Shown: positions 6,416-14,266, counted from the first letter of the stretch. The stretch is 14,266 nucleotides of DNA from Caryophanales bacterium UBA5732 (GCA_002419445.1 DIGC01000007.1:1-14266); one strand, 5' to 3'. The notes: a model not told the origin generated them from the letters alone. Translations and numbers: made by a program.

Positions 6416-6880
6416 CTATTTTTCAACATCAGTTTTCTTAAAAACAAAATCTAAAGCAAAGTACGCTATCGGTATTAATAACGCTGATGCGAAGAATGGT
6501 GCGATTGATTTTGCGATTGGATGAACTGCATAATCAATTCCAATCCAATTAATAACGATAAAATCAAATAACTCAGCTAATAAGCTGCTCACAATAAGCC
6601 TTGATAAAAATACTAAAATCACAATTGAGAATTGCATTGTTGACTTGTTTTTAGGTTTAAATGTGAAGTATGCATTAGCAAAATAGGAAAAAATCGATGC
6701 GACAATGAACGCTATTGCGTTTGAAAAGAAAGCGCTAGCGATAAATTGATTGCTATTTTGATTGTAAATTGATGTATAAACCAACAGATGTATTAATGTA
6801 TTTAATAAGCCGATGATTCCAAAGGTTAAAAACTTTTTAGTCAAAAAATTAATTTTAATAAATTCCAAAATCTTAGCCAA
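6416..6880 (-). CDS. gtcA: GtrA-family flippase-like membrane protein (GtcA-like)
   Basis: 154 residues with four membrane helices (about 16-36, 47-72, 83-103, 124-146). The pattern FGIIGLLNTLIHLLVY followed by an alanine-rich second helix and YFANAYFTFK is typical of the GtrA family. These proteins are thought to flip undecaprenyl-phosphate-linked sugars across the membrane for use by an outside-facing glycosyltransferase; in Listeria and Bacillus the GtcA members serve teichoic acid glycosylation. The start is TTG (6878-6880), eight bases inside the end of the glycosyltransferase gene, with GGAGG nine bases upstream. It is the last gene of the yfhO-csbB-gtcA set, and that company supports the flippase role. 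Exact sugar and target cannot be read from the sequence. Confidence 0.88.
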   Translation of the reverse strand: MAKILEFIKINFLTKKFLTFGIIGLLNTLIHLLVYTSIYNQNSNQFIASAFFSNAIAFIVASIFSYFANAYFTFKPKNKSTMQFSIVILVFLSRLIVSSLLAELFDFIVINWIGIDYAVHPIAKSIAPFFASALLIPIAYFALDFVFKKTDVEK

Positions 6881-7802
6881 TATTAATATCCTCCGATGTT
6901 TCCTCTACCAAGTAAATAGGACGATTCATAATTTGTTTTCTATTAGAATATAATATGTAAATTGTCACATAAGCAAAGATGCTCATTACCAAAACTAACA
7001 AAGACATATGAAGGGTTAAAATCATAGTCGAAAGACTAACTACGCTAGTAAAGTACAAAACCAAATCCAAACCAACCAATGCAATTCCTAAAAAGAAAAA
7101 CATAACCGGTAAAACTAATAAAATGGTAGAAAATTGATTCATGCCATTAAAAGCGTATTTCACTAACGATTTGAAACTCCAAGAACTTTTACCGTGTTGT
7201 CTCGGAATAAAGTCGTACTCGATACACTTTCTTGGGTATCCCACCCAAGAAAAAATCCCTTTAATAAAACGATAATTATCTTTGATTTTTAAAAATGCAT
7301 CAACGATAATTTTATCCATTAATTGGAAATCTTTAGCTCCGTTATCTAATGGTCTGTCCGTGTATGCATTATATATTTTATAAAATAGGTTAGCGAAGAA
7401 GGTTCTCACTTTAGGTTCGCCTTTTCGTGATTTGCTCTTCGTATAAACGATTTTATAGCCTTCGCGATAATATTTAATCATGTCAGTTATTAAATGTGGT
7501 GGTTGTTGTAAGTCGCAGTCGATAATAATAATAAAATCTTTATCCTTAGAACTTTCTAACCCGGCATGCATAGCTGCTTCTTTACCAAAGTTACGTGATA
7601 GAGATATATATTTAACTGATTCATCGATTTTTGACAATTTAATAATTTCAGATAGAGTATTGTCTTTCGAACCGTCATTAATATACAAAATATCAAATTC
7701 AATATCATCGTATTTTAAATATTTAATTGCCTCCTGATAAAATAACGAGATATTTTCTTCTTCATTATAAGCAGGAACTATTAATCTAGCTTTTTTCATC
7801 AT
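6873..7802 (-). CDS. csbB: Family 2 polyprenyl-phosphate glycosyltransferase (CsbB/GtrB-like)
   Basis: 309 residues. A GT-A domain starts with RLIVPAYNEEENI (6-18), has INDGSKDNT (41-49), the metal/nucleotide motif DCDLQQPP (95-102) and RQHGKSSWSF (201-210), which marks the dolichol/undecaprenyl-phosphate glycosyltransferases. Two C-terminal membrane helices (about 226-251 and 257-285) anchor it, as in CsbB and GtrB. It should transfer a sugar from a nucleotide sugar to undecaprenyl phosphate on the cytoplasmic face; CsbB uses UDP-GlcNAc, but the donor here is not visible. Two adjacent ATGs (MM); the first (7800-7802) is better spaced from AGAGG. It lies four bases after yfhO and overlaps gtcA by eight bases, a tight operon. 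Confidence 0.9.
   Translation of the reverse strand: MMKKARLIVPAYNEEENISLFYQEAIKYLKYDDIEFDILYINDGSKDNTLSEIIKLSKIDESVKYISLSRNFGKEAAMHAGLESSKDKDFIIIIDCDLQQPPHLITDMIKYYREGYKIVYTKSKSRKGEPKVRTFFANLFYKIYNAYTDRPLDNGAKDFQLMDKIIVDAFLKIKDNYRFIKGIFSWVGYPRKCIEYDFIPRQHGKSSWSFKSLVKYAFNGMNQFSTILLVLPVMFFFLGIALVGLDLVLYFTSVVSLSTMILTLHMSLLVLVMSIFAYVTIYILYSNRKQIMNRPIYLVEETSEDINIG
6890..6894 (-). promoter_or_regulatory. Ribosome binding site for the gtcA TTG start
   Basis: GGAGG on the minus strand, nine bases ahead of TTG at 6878-6880, inside the 3' end of the csbB-like gene. No in-frame ATG is closer, so translation very likely starts at this TTG and is coupled to the upstream gene. Confidence 0.65.
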
Positions 7803-7806
7803 TTCA

Positions 7807-10800
7807 TTATCCTCTTGTTTTCTTTTTAATCAACATTGGTGTAACAAAAATTAGCAAGTATAAAGCAGTTGCCCCTAAAGTTGAATACAAACCTAAATCA
7901 AGGTATTTTGGAACAAACTCCATATTGATATCAATACTAGTGGTACCTTTAGGAATTATAATTCCCAAAAAGCCACCGCTCACACTAATTGTATCATAAA
8001 CTTTGTCAGTTGTGAATTGCCAATCATCAGAATAAACTATTGGTATAACTACGATTTGATCAAATTCAGAAGGAACATTATTCTCATACCTAAGTTCTAT
8101 TTTACTGTGTTCAATACTTAAGTATCTATCGCTTATTTGATCTTGTACCAATAGATTATCGATATCAAAATCTTCTTCAACGATATATCTCAATCTTAGA
8201 TTATAAAGATCTGTATAACTATACATACCACTAGTTTTAAATATATAAATTTTATCAGGTTTAGTGTTGTAATGATAATAACCATCTAAACTTTCCGAAG
8301 AATTACCTAATTCGTCAACAACAAATACCCTTTCAAAAGCTTTCTCAATATGCATATCAAATAATATATGTCCGCTTTCAGCGGGTAAATCTAATTGCGA
8401 TAAATCGTATTCTAAATAAGCGGCCGCGTTAAGAGCCATTTCTGACCTGACTTTAAAAACTGGCGCTGAAGGTAAATTATCATTCTTTTCGACATATATT
8501 TTGACAGGTCTAGCCCAAAATTCACATTTGATATGGAATGGGGCGTCGTCTTCATTTTGTTCACCAGTTAATTCGTAGATTTGACATAGTTGTCTATAAC
8601 CGCTTTCAAACTCCATAAAAATCCCATATTTGTTTAAATCCGAGATCTTTTTCCCGGTATCTAAAAATTTGATATACAAAGCTCCACTATCAAAGATAAC
8701 GTCAATCGTTTCTTCGTCATAAACATAAAATTCTCTAACGATGTCATCTTCAATACCATTGCTGTCGAATCCGGTTGTCATTTCAGAAACACCAGTTATA
8801 GTTCTATAAGCGGATATTGATTTTAAAGCTTGATTATCTGGATCATCTAAATATTTTAAATCATATTGTGTCATGTCGTATTCTTTATCCGGATCAATAA
8901 TAGCGGCCATTAGAAAAGCTTTTTGCCTAACTAAAGAAGAGTTTAAATCTTTTAAACTATTATATCCAATACTATCAGTGTCAGATGAATAGAAATACGT
9001 ATCAAAAACCTTAAAATTTGTTGAATAATTCATTTCGTATAACTTGAATTCGCCTTCAGCCGCTAATAAAGTAAAATATTCATCATCAAAAGCATATTCA
9101 AATTCATTATCAACCAATATGTATTTATAACCTAAAAAATGATTGATGTAATAACCAAAATAATTCATCCTACTTTTCGATTGATACTCATTGCTACTAA
9201 AAATCATTTGACTAATTGCATTAGTTTCTGAATCAGTCCAAGAGTGGAAGATTGTTGTGTTAGTAGGAAAAACTGTCATGCGGTTAAAATTAGTATCTTC
9301 AACTTTAAATCTGCTGATGTCAACATAGACTCGGTAAAACTCATCTTTTTCTAAATGTTCTACCAAAAAATCATTTATATTGTCCATTCTTTCAAAAGTG
9401 TCAATTTTGCCTTGAAACGCAAAAGGGCCAGAATAGATATATCCCACAGCGACAATTACTTCAATCCAAACAAACAACTTTATTATTGTAAATTTTTTTA
9501 ACCAACCAAAAACTAAAAGGATAATTAAATACCCGGCTGACACATACATTAAAATTGTATCTGCAGTCATCGCTTCTCGACCACCGTAATGAACGTCAAG
9601 CGCAAGTTTTTTGTTATAGTAATATATTAAAAATCCAACTAGTATCAACATAAAAGAAATAACGATGGTCAGATACTTCATCTTAACTTTCTCGAAGCCA
9701 TTCTTATCAAAAACGTGAGCTAACGCCATAACTTGCAGCATTGGCAACAAGTTAATCCACCTTGTATATGGTTTGTCAAAAGTTCCAGAAAAAACATAAG
9801 AAAATAATGGGAAAAACATAAAAATTAAAGCTATTAATAAACTGATTTTATAAACTCTACTAATTCGGTCTTTCATAAAAAAAATATAACTCATATATAC
9901 AAAACCGATAATTGTAATATAAAGAGAAATATGTTCAAGACCATAATCGTTTTCAAAACCGTAGAACGCAACAGGTCTTTGTTCAGTAAATATTTTAGCT
10001 AAATATCTAATATAAATTTCCGGTTGAAACAGTTTCAGTTCATAAGAGCCAATATTGACAATCCATGCATTAAAAGTTGCTTGTGATCGATAAGTTTCTT
10101 CTAATATAAAAGTAATAGATGGCAGCAAAATAACCGAAGCCATTAGTACCCCAAGTATCAGAGATCCTAAAAAAATTAATCCATCTTTTATAAAACCAAG
10201 TATCCTGAATTTTTCATATTTAAAATACTCAATTAAAAAAGCGAATGACGTAAACGCTAATAGCATATATGCCAAATAGAAATCGTATAAAACGATAATT
10301 AGTGCGAAAAGAGGTACCATCCAACGTTTCTTTTTAAAGAAAAGGTGGATGACAATTAATGCTAGCGGCATATAGAAAACAATGGACAAGAATGCTGGAA
10401 AGGCCATGAAACTTACTGTGCCGCCACTAACAAAATAAAAAATACTCATCCAAAAGATTGTTCGATTTTGCATGCCTTTTAAATTAAAATAATATGCTAA
10501 AGCCATAACGCCAATAAATATTTTGAAAAGTTCTGTTATTGAGTAAGCAATTCCAGTAGGCATAATATAACTTAATATAAATGTTATGAACGTAAAGATA
10601 TCTAATGGTATATAATAGACATCAGAGAAGAATGAAGCCCCAAAATAATTGTTCAAATTAAACAAAGACAAAGAACCTTCTTTTACTGAAGCGATAAAGT
10701 CAATCATTATTGTATAATATTGCAGAATATCATCAGAAAAATTATTGTAAAAACTATTATTAATAGCTATAATACCCACTTGTATTAAAAATAAGGTGGT

Positions 10801-10914
10801 GAATATCAATAAAGCTATTAATTTAAAAGTTTTTCTTCTACTCAAGAAGATTGATGAAAAAAAGTTAGTAAATGATATTCGTAAACTCAAAATTTTCTTC
10901 TTAAAAGCCGCCAT
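7807..10914 (-). CDS. yfhO: YfhO-family membrane GT-C glycosyltransferase
   Basis: 1035 residues. One membrane helix at about 31-51, an outside loop with NFSDDILQYY (58-67) whose acidic pair fits the catalytic/metal position of GT-C enzymes, then about ten further helices to about 495. A large, mostly soluble, presumably extracytoplasmic region (about 500-1005) follows, then a last helix (about 1009-1028) ending in a KKK-rich tail. This is the YfhO layout. In Bacillus and Listeria, YfhO-type proteins take the sugar from undecaprenyl phosphate and attach it to lipoteichoic acid outside the cell. ATG at 10912-10914 has AGGAG five bases upstream. It is the first gene of the yfhO-csbB-gtcA operon. 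The acceptor here is unknown; if the cell lacks a wall it may be a glycolipid or surface protein. Confidence 0.88.
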   Translation of the reverse strand: MAAFKKKILSLRISFTNFFSSIFLSRRKTFKLIALLIFTTLFLIQVGIIAINNSFYNNFSDDILQYYTIMIDFIASVKEGSLSLFNLNNYFGASFFSDVYYIPLDIFTFITFILSYIMPTGIAYSITELFKIFIGVMALAYYFNLKGMQNRTIFWMSIFYFVSGGTVSFMAFPAFLSIVFYMPLALIVIHLFFKKKRWMVPLFALIIVLYDFYLAYMLLAFTSFAFLIEYFKYEKFRILGFIKDGLIFLGSLILGVLMASVILLPSITFILEETYRSQATFNAWIVNIGSYELKLFQPEIYIRYLAKIFTEQRPVAFYGFENDYGLEHISLYITIIGFVYMSYIFFMKDRISRVYKISLLIALIFMFFPLFSYVFSGTFDKPYTRWINLLPMLQVMALAHVFDKNGFEKVKMKYLTIVISFMLILVGFLIYYYNKKLALDVHYGGREAMTADTILMYVSAGYLIILLVFGWLKKFTIIKLFVWIEVIVAVGYIYSGPFAFQGKIDTFERMDNINDFLVEHLEKDEFYRVYVDISRFKVEDTNFNRMTVFPTNTTIFHSWTDSETNAISQMIFSSNEYQSKSRMNYFGYYINHFLGYKYILVDNEFEYAFDDEYFTLLAAEGEFKLYEMNYSTNFKVFDTYFYSSDTDSIGYNSLKDLNSSLVRQKAFLMAAIIDPDKEYDMTQYDLKYLDDPDNQALKSISAYRTITGVSEMTTGFDSNGIEDDIVREFYVYDEETIDVIFDSGALYIKFLDTGKKISDLNKYGIFMEFESGYRQLCQIYELTGEQNEDDAPFHIKCEFWARPVKIYVEKNDNLPSAPVFKVRSEMALNAAAYLEYDLSQLDLPAESGHILFDMHIEKAFERVFVVDELGNSSESLDGYYHYNTKPDKIYIFKTSGMYSYTDLYNLRLRYIVEEDFDIDNLLVQDQISDRYLSIEHSKIELRYENNVPSEFDQIVVIPIVYSDDWQFTTDKVYDTISVSGGFLGIIIPKGTTSIDINMEFVPKYLDLGLYSTLGATALYLLIFVTPMLIKKKTRG

Positions 10915-10945
10915 TTTAACTCCTAATTACTTGAATAATCGATAA

Positions 10946-10962
10946 TGTGATATTATATCACA
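10946..10962. promoter_or_regulatory. Palindrome covering the yfhO -10 box (candidate operator)
   Basis: TGTGATATTATATCACA: perfect 8-bp arms around one central base. On the minus strand it contains the extended -10 TGATATAAT of the yfhO operon (TATAAT at 10952-10957). A regulator bound here would block polymerase. No regulator gene is in the window. Confidence 0.45.
10952..10960 (-). promoter_or_regulatory. Extended -10 promoter of the yfhO-csbB-gtcA operon
   Basis: TGATATAAT on the minus strand with no recognisable -35 box. The start point near 10945 would leave a leader of about 30 bases with AGGAG just before the ATG. Confidence 0.6.
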
Positions 10963-10999
10963 ATTTTAGCCGATTATATAGAGATAATTTTAAGTTTGA

Positions 11000-11028
11000 T
11001 TGCAAATAAGGCTATGGTTTTATATAAT
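11000..11028 (+). promoter_or_regulatory. Promoter of hflX
   Basis: TTGCAA (11000-11005), a 17-base spacer and a perfect TATAAT (11023-11028). Transcription would start near 11034-11036, leaving only about ten bases before the start codon, with the GAGG site at the very 5' end of the message. Confidence 0.6.
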
Positions 11029-11044
11029 AAATATGAGGTGTATG

Positions 11045-12283
11045 ATGGAAAAAGCAATTTTAGTGGGTTTAGATTTAGGTAATGACGAATACTTTGAAGA
11101 AACGATGGAAGAACTAGAAAATCTAGCCTTAGCTTGTAATATAGAGGTTTGTAATAAACTGATTCAAAAACGTGAATCGCCAACCTCTAATTTTTACATA
11201 GGCGAAGGTAAAGTTGACGAGTTAAAAGATGTGCTAGTTTTACATGATGCAAATGTTGTGATCTTCAATGATGAATTAAGCCCAAGTCACATCAGAAATT
11301 TAGAACAAAAATTAGAAACAAAAGTTATTGATAGAACCGTTTTGATTCTTGATATTTTTGCACGTCGTGCAAAAACAAAAGAAGCTATGTTACAAGTTGA
11401 ACTAGCCCAATCTCAATATATGTTACCTAGAGTAGTCGGTATGTACAGTTCGCTTTCAAGACAAAAATCCGGAACCGGGTCTAAAGGTCCTGGAGAACAA
11501 CAGTTAGAACTTGATAAGAGAGTTTTGCGTGACAAAATCACAAAACTCAAACATGATTTAAAAGATTTGGTAAAAATAAGGCGAACACAAAGAGAAAAAA
11601 GAACCAGTAGCATAATAAAAACCGTTGCCCTTGCTGGCTATACTAACTCGGGTAAATCTTCGCTAATGAACGCAATTATAGATCATACTTTAAATCAAGA
11701 TAAACCTTATGCTTTTAGCCAAGATATGCTGTTCGCAACATTGGAAACAAAAACTAGGAAAGTATCTTTAGAAAACAACAACGATTTCCTTCTAACTGAC
11801 ACTGTAGGTTTCATCAGAAAGCTTCCGCACGATTTAGTAGAAGCCTTTAAATCCACTTTGGAAGAAATAAATGAATCCTCTTTAATCCTTCATGTAATTG
11901 ATTTAGCAAACCCTAATTACGAGCATCAAATCGAAACTGTTGAAACTGTATTATCCGAATTAGGAGTTAAAGACATTCCAATTATCTATGTTTTCAATAA
12001 GATTGATTTATTAGAAAATATTCCGGTTATCACTAGAAAAAACTCAATATTAATTTCGGCTAAAAATGATATAAACATTGATAAATTAATTTCTATTATT
12101 GATAAAGAACTATACAAAACTAACAAAGTTAAAATGCTAATACCATTTAGCGACAGTGCTGTATATTCAGAAATGAAAGAGAATTGTTTAATTATAAGTA
12201 CCGATTATCTTGAAGACGGCATTCACATCACAGCGGATATTAATGATTATTATTATCACAAATACAAAAAATATTTAAATTAA
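11045..12283 (+). CDS. hflX: Ribosome-associated GTPase HflX
   Basis: 412 residues from ATG 11045. The N-terminal HflX domain contains FYIGEGKVDEL (50-60) and the glycine-rich GTGSKGPGEQQLELDKR (143-159); a basic helical linker follows, then the G domain: P-loop GYTNSGKSS (198-206), DTVGF (252-256), NKID (318-321) and SAK (338-340). HflX binds the 50S subunit and splits stalled or stress-idled ribosomes using GTP. Length is usual for the family. The frame is open upstream to a TTG at 11000 and has an ATG at 11042, but GAGG at 11035-11038 is best spaced for the ATG at 11045, and the product then begins MEKAILVGL as in homologues. It runs alone on the plus strand, diverging from yfhO and ending in a terminator shared with dus. 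Confidence 0.96.
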   Translation: MEKAILVGLDLGNDEYFEETMEELENLALACNIEVCNKLIQKRESPTSNFYIGEGKVDELKDVLVLHDANVVIFNDELSPSHIRNLEQKLETKVIDRTVLILDIFARRAKTKEAMLQVELAQSQYMLPRVVGMYSSLSRQKSGTGSKGPGEQQLELDKRVLRDKITKLKHDLKDLVKIRRTQREKRTSSIIKTVALAGYTNSGKSSLMNAIIDHTLNQDKPYAFSQDMLFATLETKTRKVSLENNNDFLLTDTVGFIRKLPHDLVEAFKSTLEEINESSLILHVIDLANPNYEHQIETVETVLSELGVKDIPIIYVFNKIDLLENIPVITRKNSILISAKNDINIDKLISIIDKELYKTNKVKMLIPFSDSAVYSEMKENCLIISTDYLEDGIHITADINDYYYHKYKKYLN

Positions 12284-12310
12284 AAAATCATCTCAGTCGA
12301 GATGATTTTT
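12282..12310. terminator. Bidirectional terminator shared by hflX and dus
   Basis: An 8-bp perfect stem ATCATCTC / GAGATGAT (12287-12294 with 12299-12306), loop AGTC. It is flanked by an A-tract (12282-12286) on one side and a T-tract (12306-12310) on the other, so it can stop transcription from both converging genes. The dus stop codon (12293-12295) lies inside the hairpin. Confidence 0.9.
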
Positions 12311-13279
12311 GTTTGTATCGAAATATTCTTCAATTATTTCTTTAATTTCTTCAACACTTTTAGCATTGACAATTTTTGTTTTAACTTTTGTTGCCCCAGG
12401 AAGTCCTTTTAAATACCAAGCTCCGTGGGTTCTCATTTCTAAAACTGCGATATGTTCACCTTTATATTGAATTAAATGGTTCAAATGCTTTAAGAGATAT
12501 TCCTTTTTTGTTTCAGGACTAATAGTTTTTTCATAACTTCCTGTTTGAAAATAGTCAATCGTTTGTTTTATTAACCAAGGATTTCCTAATAACCCTCTGC
12601 CTATCATAACACCGTCACATCCAGTATATTTAATCATAAACTCTGCGTCCTCGGGTGTTTTAATATCGCCATTGCCGATGACAGGAATTTTTACGGATTC
12701 TTTTACAGCTTTAATAATGTCCAAGTCAGCTTTGCCAGAATACAGGTCGGTTCTAGTTCTTCCGTGTACCGCTATTAGTGATACACCAGCTTTTTCCATT
12801 AATTTCGCAAATTCGACAGCGTTTTTATTGTTATGATCCCAACCACTTCTAAATTTTACTGACACAGGTTTTTTTACATTATCAACTATTGACTTAACTA
12901 TATCAAAAGCTAAATCAGGCGTTGTCATTAGTTTAGAACCGCTTCCTGCCTTAGTGACTTTAGGTACAGGACATCCCATATTAATATCAATAATATCGCA
13001 ATTTGATTCTCTATCAATTAATTTCGCAGCTTCTACCATGGTTTCAACTTCACTGCCAAATATTTGTAAAGCAATAGGTTTTTCATAGTCAAATATTTCA
13101 ATCATGTTATGGGTTTTTTTGTTTTCAAAAAGGAGCCCTTTGTCTGAAATCATTTCTGTATATATTAATCCGGCTCCAAATTCTTTTAAAATTAAACGAT
13201 ATGCCAAATCAGTCACTCCGGCCATAGGAGCGACAAAAACATTATTATCTAATTCTAAATCTTTAAGCCATATCTTCAT
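12293..13279 (-). CDS. dusB: tRNA-dihydrouridine synthase (DusB-type)
   Basis: 328 residues, an FMN-dependent TIM-barrel enzyme that reduces specific uridines in tRNA to dihydrouridine using NAD(P)H. Motifs in order: APMAGVTDLAYR (17-28), NMGCPVPKV (100-108) with catalytic C103, KFRSGW (142-147), VHGRTR (171-176), GNGDI (202-206) and GRGLLGNPW (227-235). Layout and length fit the DusB subgroup common in Firmicutes; subgroup and target uridine are inferred. The frame is open to 13321, but the ATG at 13277-13279 has AAGGTGG four bases upstream and gives the usual N-terminus MKIWLKDLEL. It converges on hflX, with its last codons inside the shared terminator, and diverges from hslO. Confidence 0.93.
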   Translation of the reverse strand: MKIWLKDLELDNNVFVAPMAGVTDLAYRLILKEFGAGLIYTEMISDKGLLFENKKTHNMIEIFDYEKPIALQIFGSEVETMVEAAKLIDRESNCDIIDINMGCPVPKVTKAGSGSKLMTTPDLAFDIVKSIVDNVKKPVSVKFRSGWDHNNKNAVEFAKLMEKAGVSLIAVHGRTRTDLYSGKADLDIIKAVKESVKIPVIGNGDIKTPEDAEFMIKYTGCDGVMIGRGLLGNPWLIKQTIDYFQTGSYEKTISPETKKEYLLKHLNHLIQYKGEHIAVLEMRTHGAWYLKGLPGATKVKTKIVNAKSVEEIKEIIEEYFDTNKNHLD

Positions 13280-13300
13280 AGAACCACCTTCGACATAACA

Positions 13301-13328
13301 ATTATATCTTAAAAATATCAAAATACAA
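13301..13328 (-). promoter_or_regulatory. Promoter of dus
   Basis: A perfect TATAAT at 13301-13306 on the minus strand, a 16-base spacer and a -35-like TTGTAT at 13323-13328. It gives a leader of roughly 15 bases with AAGGTGG. Confidence 0.55.
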
Positions 13329-13333
13329 AATAA

Positions 13334-13361
13334 TAGATTTTTTTCTCTATTATGTTATAAT
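13334..13361 (+). promoter_or_regulatory. Extended -10 promoter of hslO
   Basis: TATAAT at 13356-13361 preceded by TG at 13353-13354 (TGTTATAAT). TAGATT at 13334-13339 is a poor -35 match at a 16-base spacing. The same TAGATT and TATGTTATAATTT pair occurs at the 782-aa gene promoter. Confidence 0.6.
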
Positions 13362-13383
13362 TTAGACCAGGATGGTGAATTAA

Positions 13384-14250
13384 ATGAACGATTATTTGGT
13401 CAAAGCTTATGCTTTTGATGGGACAGTTAGAATATATGCAGCTACCACAACTAATTTAGTAGAGGAAGCTCGTAAATTACATGATACATACCCAGCAGCT
13501 AGTGCAGCATTCGGTAGAGTGTTAACGGCTTCGTTAATTATGGGAGCCATGTATAAAGGAGATCAAAGTTTAACAATTAGAATTGATGGCGATGGACCAA
13601 TCGGAAAAATTGTAGCTTCGGTAAATGCGAATGGTGTTGTAAAAGGTTTAGTAGAAAATCCACATGTTCACATATCAAACAAAGATAAGTTAGTTGTTGG
13701 AATGGTTGTAGGTAAGAATGGGTTTATTCATGTAACAAAAGATTTAAAAGTTAGAGATGTTTTTACGTCTTCTGCAGAATTACAGACCGGTGAGATAGCC
13801 GATGATTTCACATACTATTTCGCAAAAAGCGAACAAATTCCATCCTCTGTTGGCCTAGGCGTTTTAGTTAATGAAAAAAACGAAGTATTTGCAAGCGGAG
13901 GATTTATTTTGCAAGTCATGCCTGGAGTAAAAGACGATACAATCGCCAAAATAGAAAGAAATATCAAAGCGATGAAGCCAATATCAGAATTAATAAATAA
14001 TAATTTTAAACCAGAAGACATAGTAAATCTTATCACCGAAGGCAATCATGAATTTGTGGAAGAGATGCCTTTAAAATATCAATGCGATTGTTCAAAAGAT
14101 AGGTTTATAGACGGTTTAGGAACACTTGATGAATCGGACATTGAATCTTTAATTACCAGCAATGAAGAAATCGAAATTATTTGTGAATTTTGTAAAAAAC
14201 AATATACTTTCAGTGTTGACGAATTAAGGAAAATCAAAGAAAAGAAATAA
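13384..14250 (+). CDS. hslO: Redox-regulated chaperone Hsp33
   Basis: 288 residues, a cytoplasmic holdase chaperone switched on by oxidative unfolding. The N-terminal domain has the family stretch AAFGRVLTASLIMGAM (41-56) and the segment DQSLTIRIDGDGPIGKI (60-76); SGGFILQVMPG (171-181) begins the linker. The C-terminal zinc switch is intact: C234-x-C236 and C267-x-x-C270 separated by 30 residues. Reduced Zn-bound cysteines keep it inactive; disulfide formation releases zinc and activates it. ATG at 13384 is preceded by AGGATGGTG (13369-13377). It diverges from dus with about 100 bases between them. Sequence and length are those of a complete functional gene. Confidence 0.96.
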   Translation: MNDYLVKAYAFDGTVRIYAATTTNLVEEARKLHDTYPAASAAFGRVLTASLIMGAMYKGDQSLTIRIDGDGPIGKIVASVNANGVVKGLVENPHVHISNKDKLVVGMVVGKNGFIHVTKDLKVRDVFTSSAELQTGEIADDFTYYFAKSEQIPSSVGLGVLVNEKNEVFASGGFILQVMPGVKDDTIAKIERNIKAMKPISELINNNFKPEDIVNLITEGNHEFVEEMPLKYQCDCSKDRFIDGLGTLDESDIESLITSNEEIEIICEFCKKQYTFSVDELRKIKEKK

Positions 14251-14252
14251 GG

Positions 14253-14266
14253 TTTGCGAAATCGCA
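14253..14266 (+). terminator. Possible start of a terminator after hslO, cut by the window edge
   Basis: TTTGCGAAATCGCA can fold as TGCG/CGCA around AAAT, directly after the hslO stop. The window ends before any T-tract could be seen. Confidence 0.3.

Noticed and set aside
7480..7737. Open frame on the plus strand inside the csbB-like gene
   Set aside because: Antisense to conserved glycosyltransferase motifs, no ribosome site, no recognisable family; a shadow frame.
10946..10962. CRP/FNR-type site (TGTGA...TCACA)
   Set aside because: The half-sites are separated by 7 bases rather than 6, and no CRP/FNR-family gene is in the window. Kept only as a generic palindrome.
10974..11183. Minus-strand open frame crossing the hflX start
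   Set aside because: Overlaps the hflX promoter and coding start; no family resemblance and no ribosome site noted.
13815..14045. Minus-strand open frame inside hslO
   Set aside because: Antisense shadow of a well-conserved gene without its own ribosome site.
1..14266. Mobile element, CRISPR array, defence island, tRNA or rRNA genes
   Set aside because: No transposase or integrase motifs, no direct-repeat array, no cloverleaf or rRNA-like segment was seen on either strand.

Overview
The window is about 30% GC by eye, uses ATG/TTG starts with strong Shine-Dalgarno sites, and reads tryptophan as TGG while TGA ends genes (ispD, dus). It is therefore standard code 11, unlike Mycoplasma/Spiroplasma. 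Several products resemble Bacillus proteins (YutD, YutI/NifU-like, YutG, CdaA, YfhO, CsbB, HflX, Hsp33). The best guess is a low-GC Firmicutes/Tenericutes bacterium, for example of the Acholeplasma/Izemoplasma/Haloplasma type. This is inferred from protein resemblance and composition, not from a marker gene.

Layout (all minus strand from 10914 down to 1). (1) 1-756: a short operon yutD-like, NifU/YutI-like, YutG-like phosphatidylglycerophosphatase A (cut by the window edge), with its own promoter near 785-790. (2) 859-5534: a four-gene operon reading from an extended -10 promoter at 5560-5568 to a terminator at 825-855. Its order is a 782-aa membrane protein fusing a carotenoid-desaturase-like FAD oxidoreductase region, an SCP2-like lipid-binding domain and about six membrane helices; a membrane PAS protein with a dead GGDEF domain; ispD; ispF. 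This is the least ordinary part of the window: two methylerythritol-phosphate (MEP) pathway enzymes for isoprenoid precursors are co-transcribed with a candidate isoprenoid/lipid-handling membrane protein. (3) 5594-6412: cdaA (c-di-AMP synthase) standing alone with its own promoter and terminator, without the usual cdaR and glmM partners. (4) 6416-10914: yfhO, csbB-like and gtcA-like genes, a complete three-component surface-glycosylation module.

The right end is housekeeping: hflX (plus) converges on dus (minus) across one shared bidirectional terminator, and dus diverges from hslO (plus). No stretch over 300 bases lacks a gene. The longest gaps are 10915-11044 (divergent yfhO/hflX promoters), 757-858 (promoter plus terminator) and 13280-13383 (divergent dus/hslO promoters). 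I saw no tRNA, rRNA, CRISPR array, insertion sequence, prophage or defence gene.

How the genes may work together: the MEP operon would supply isoprenoids, including the undecaprenyl phosphate that the CsbB/GtcA/YfhO module uses as sugar carrier. The 782-aa protein may act on, bind or move an isoprenoid or membrane lipid. This link is inference from gene order and domain content.
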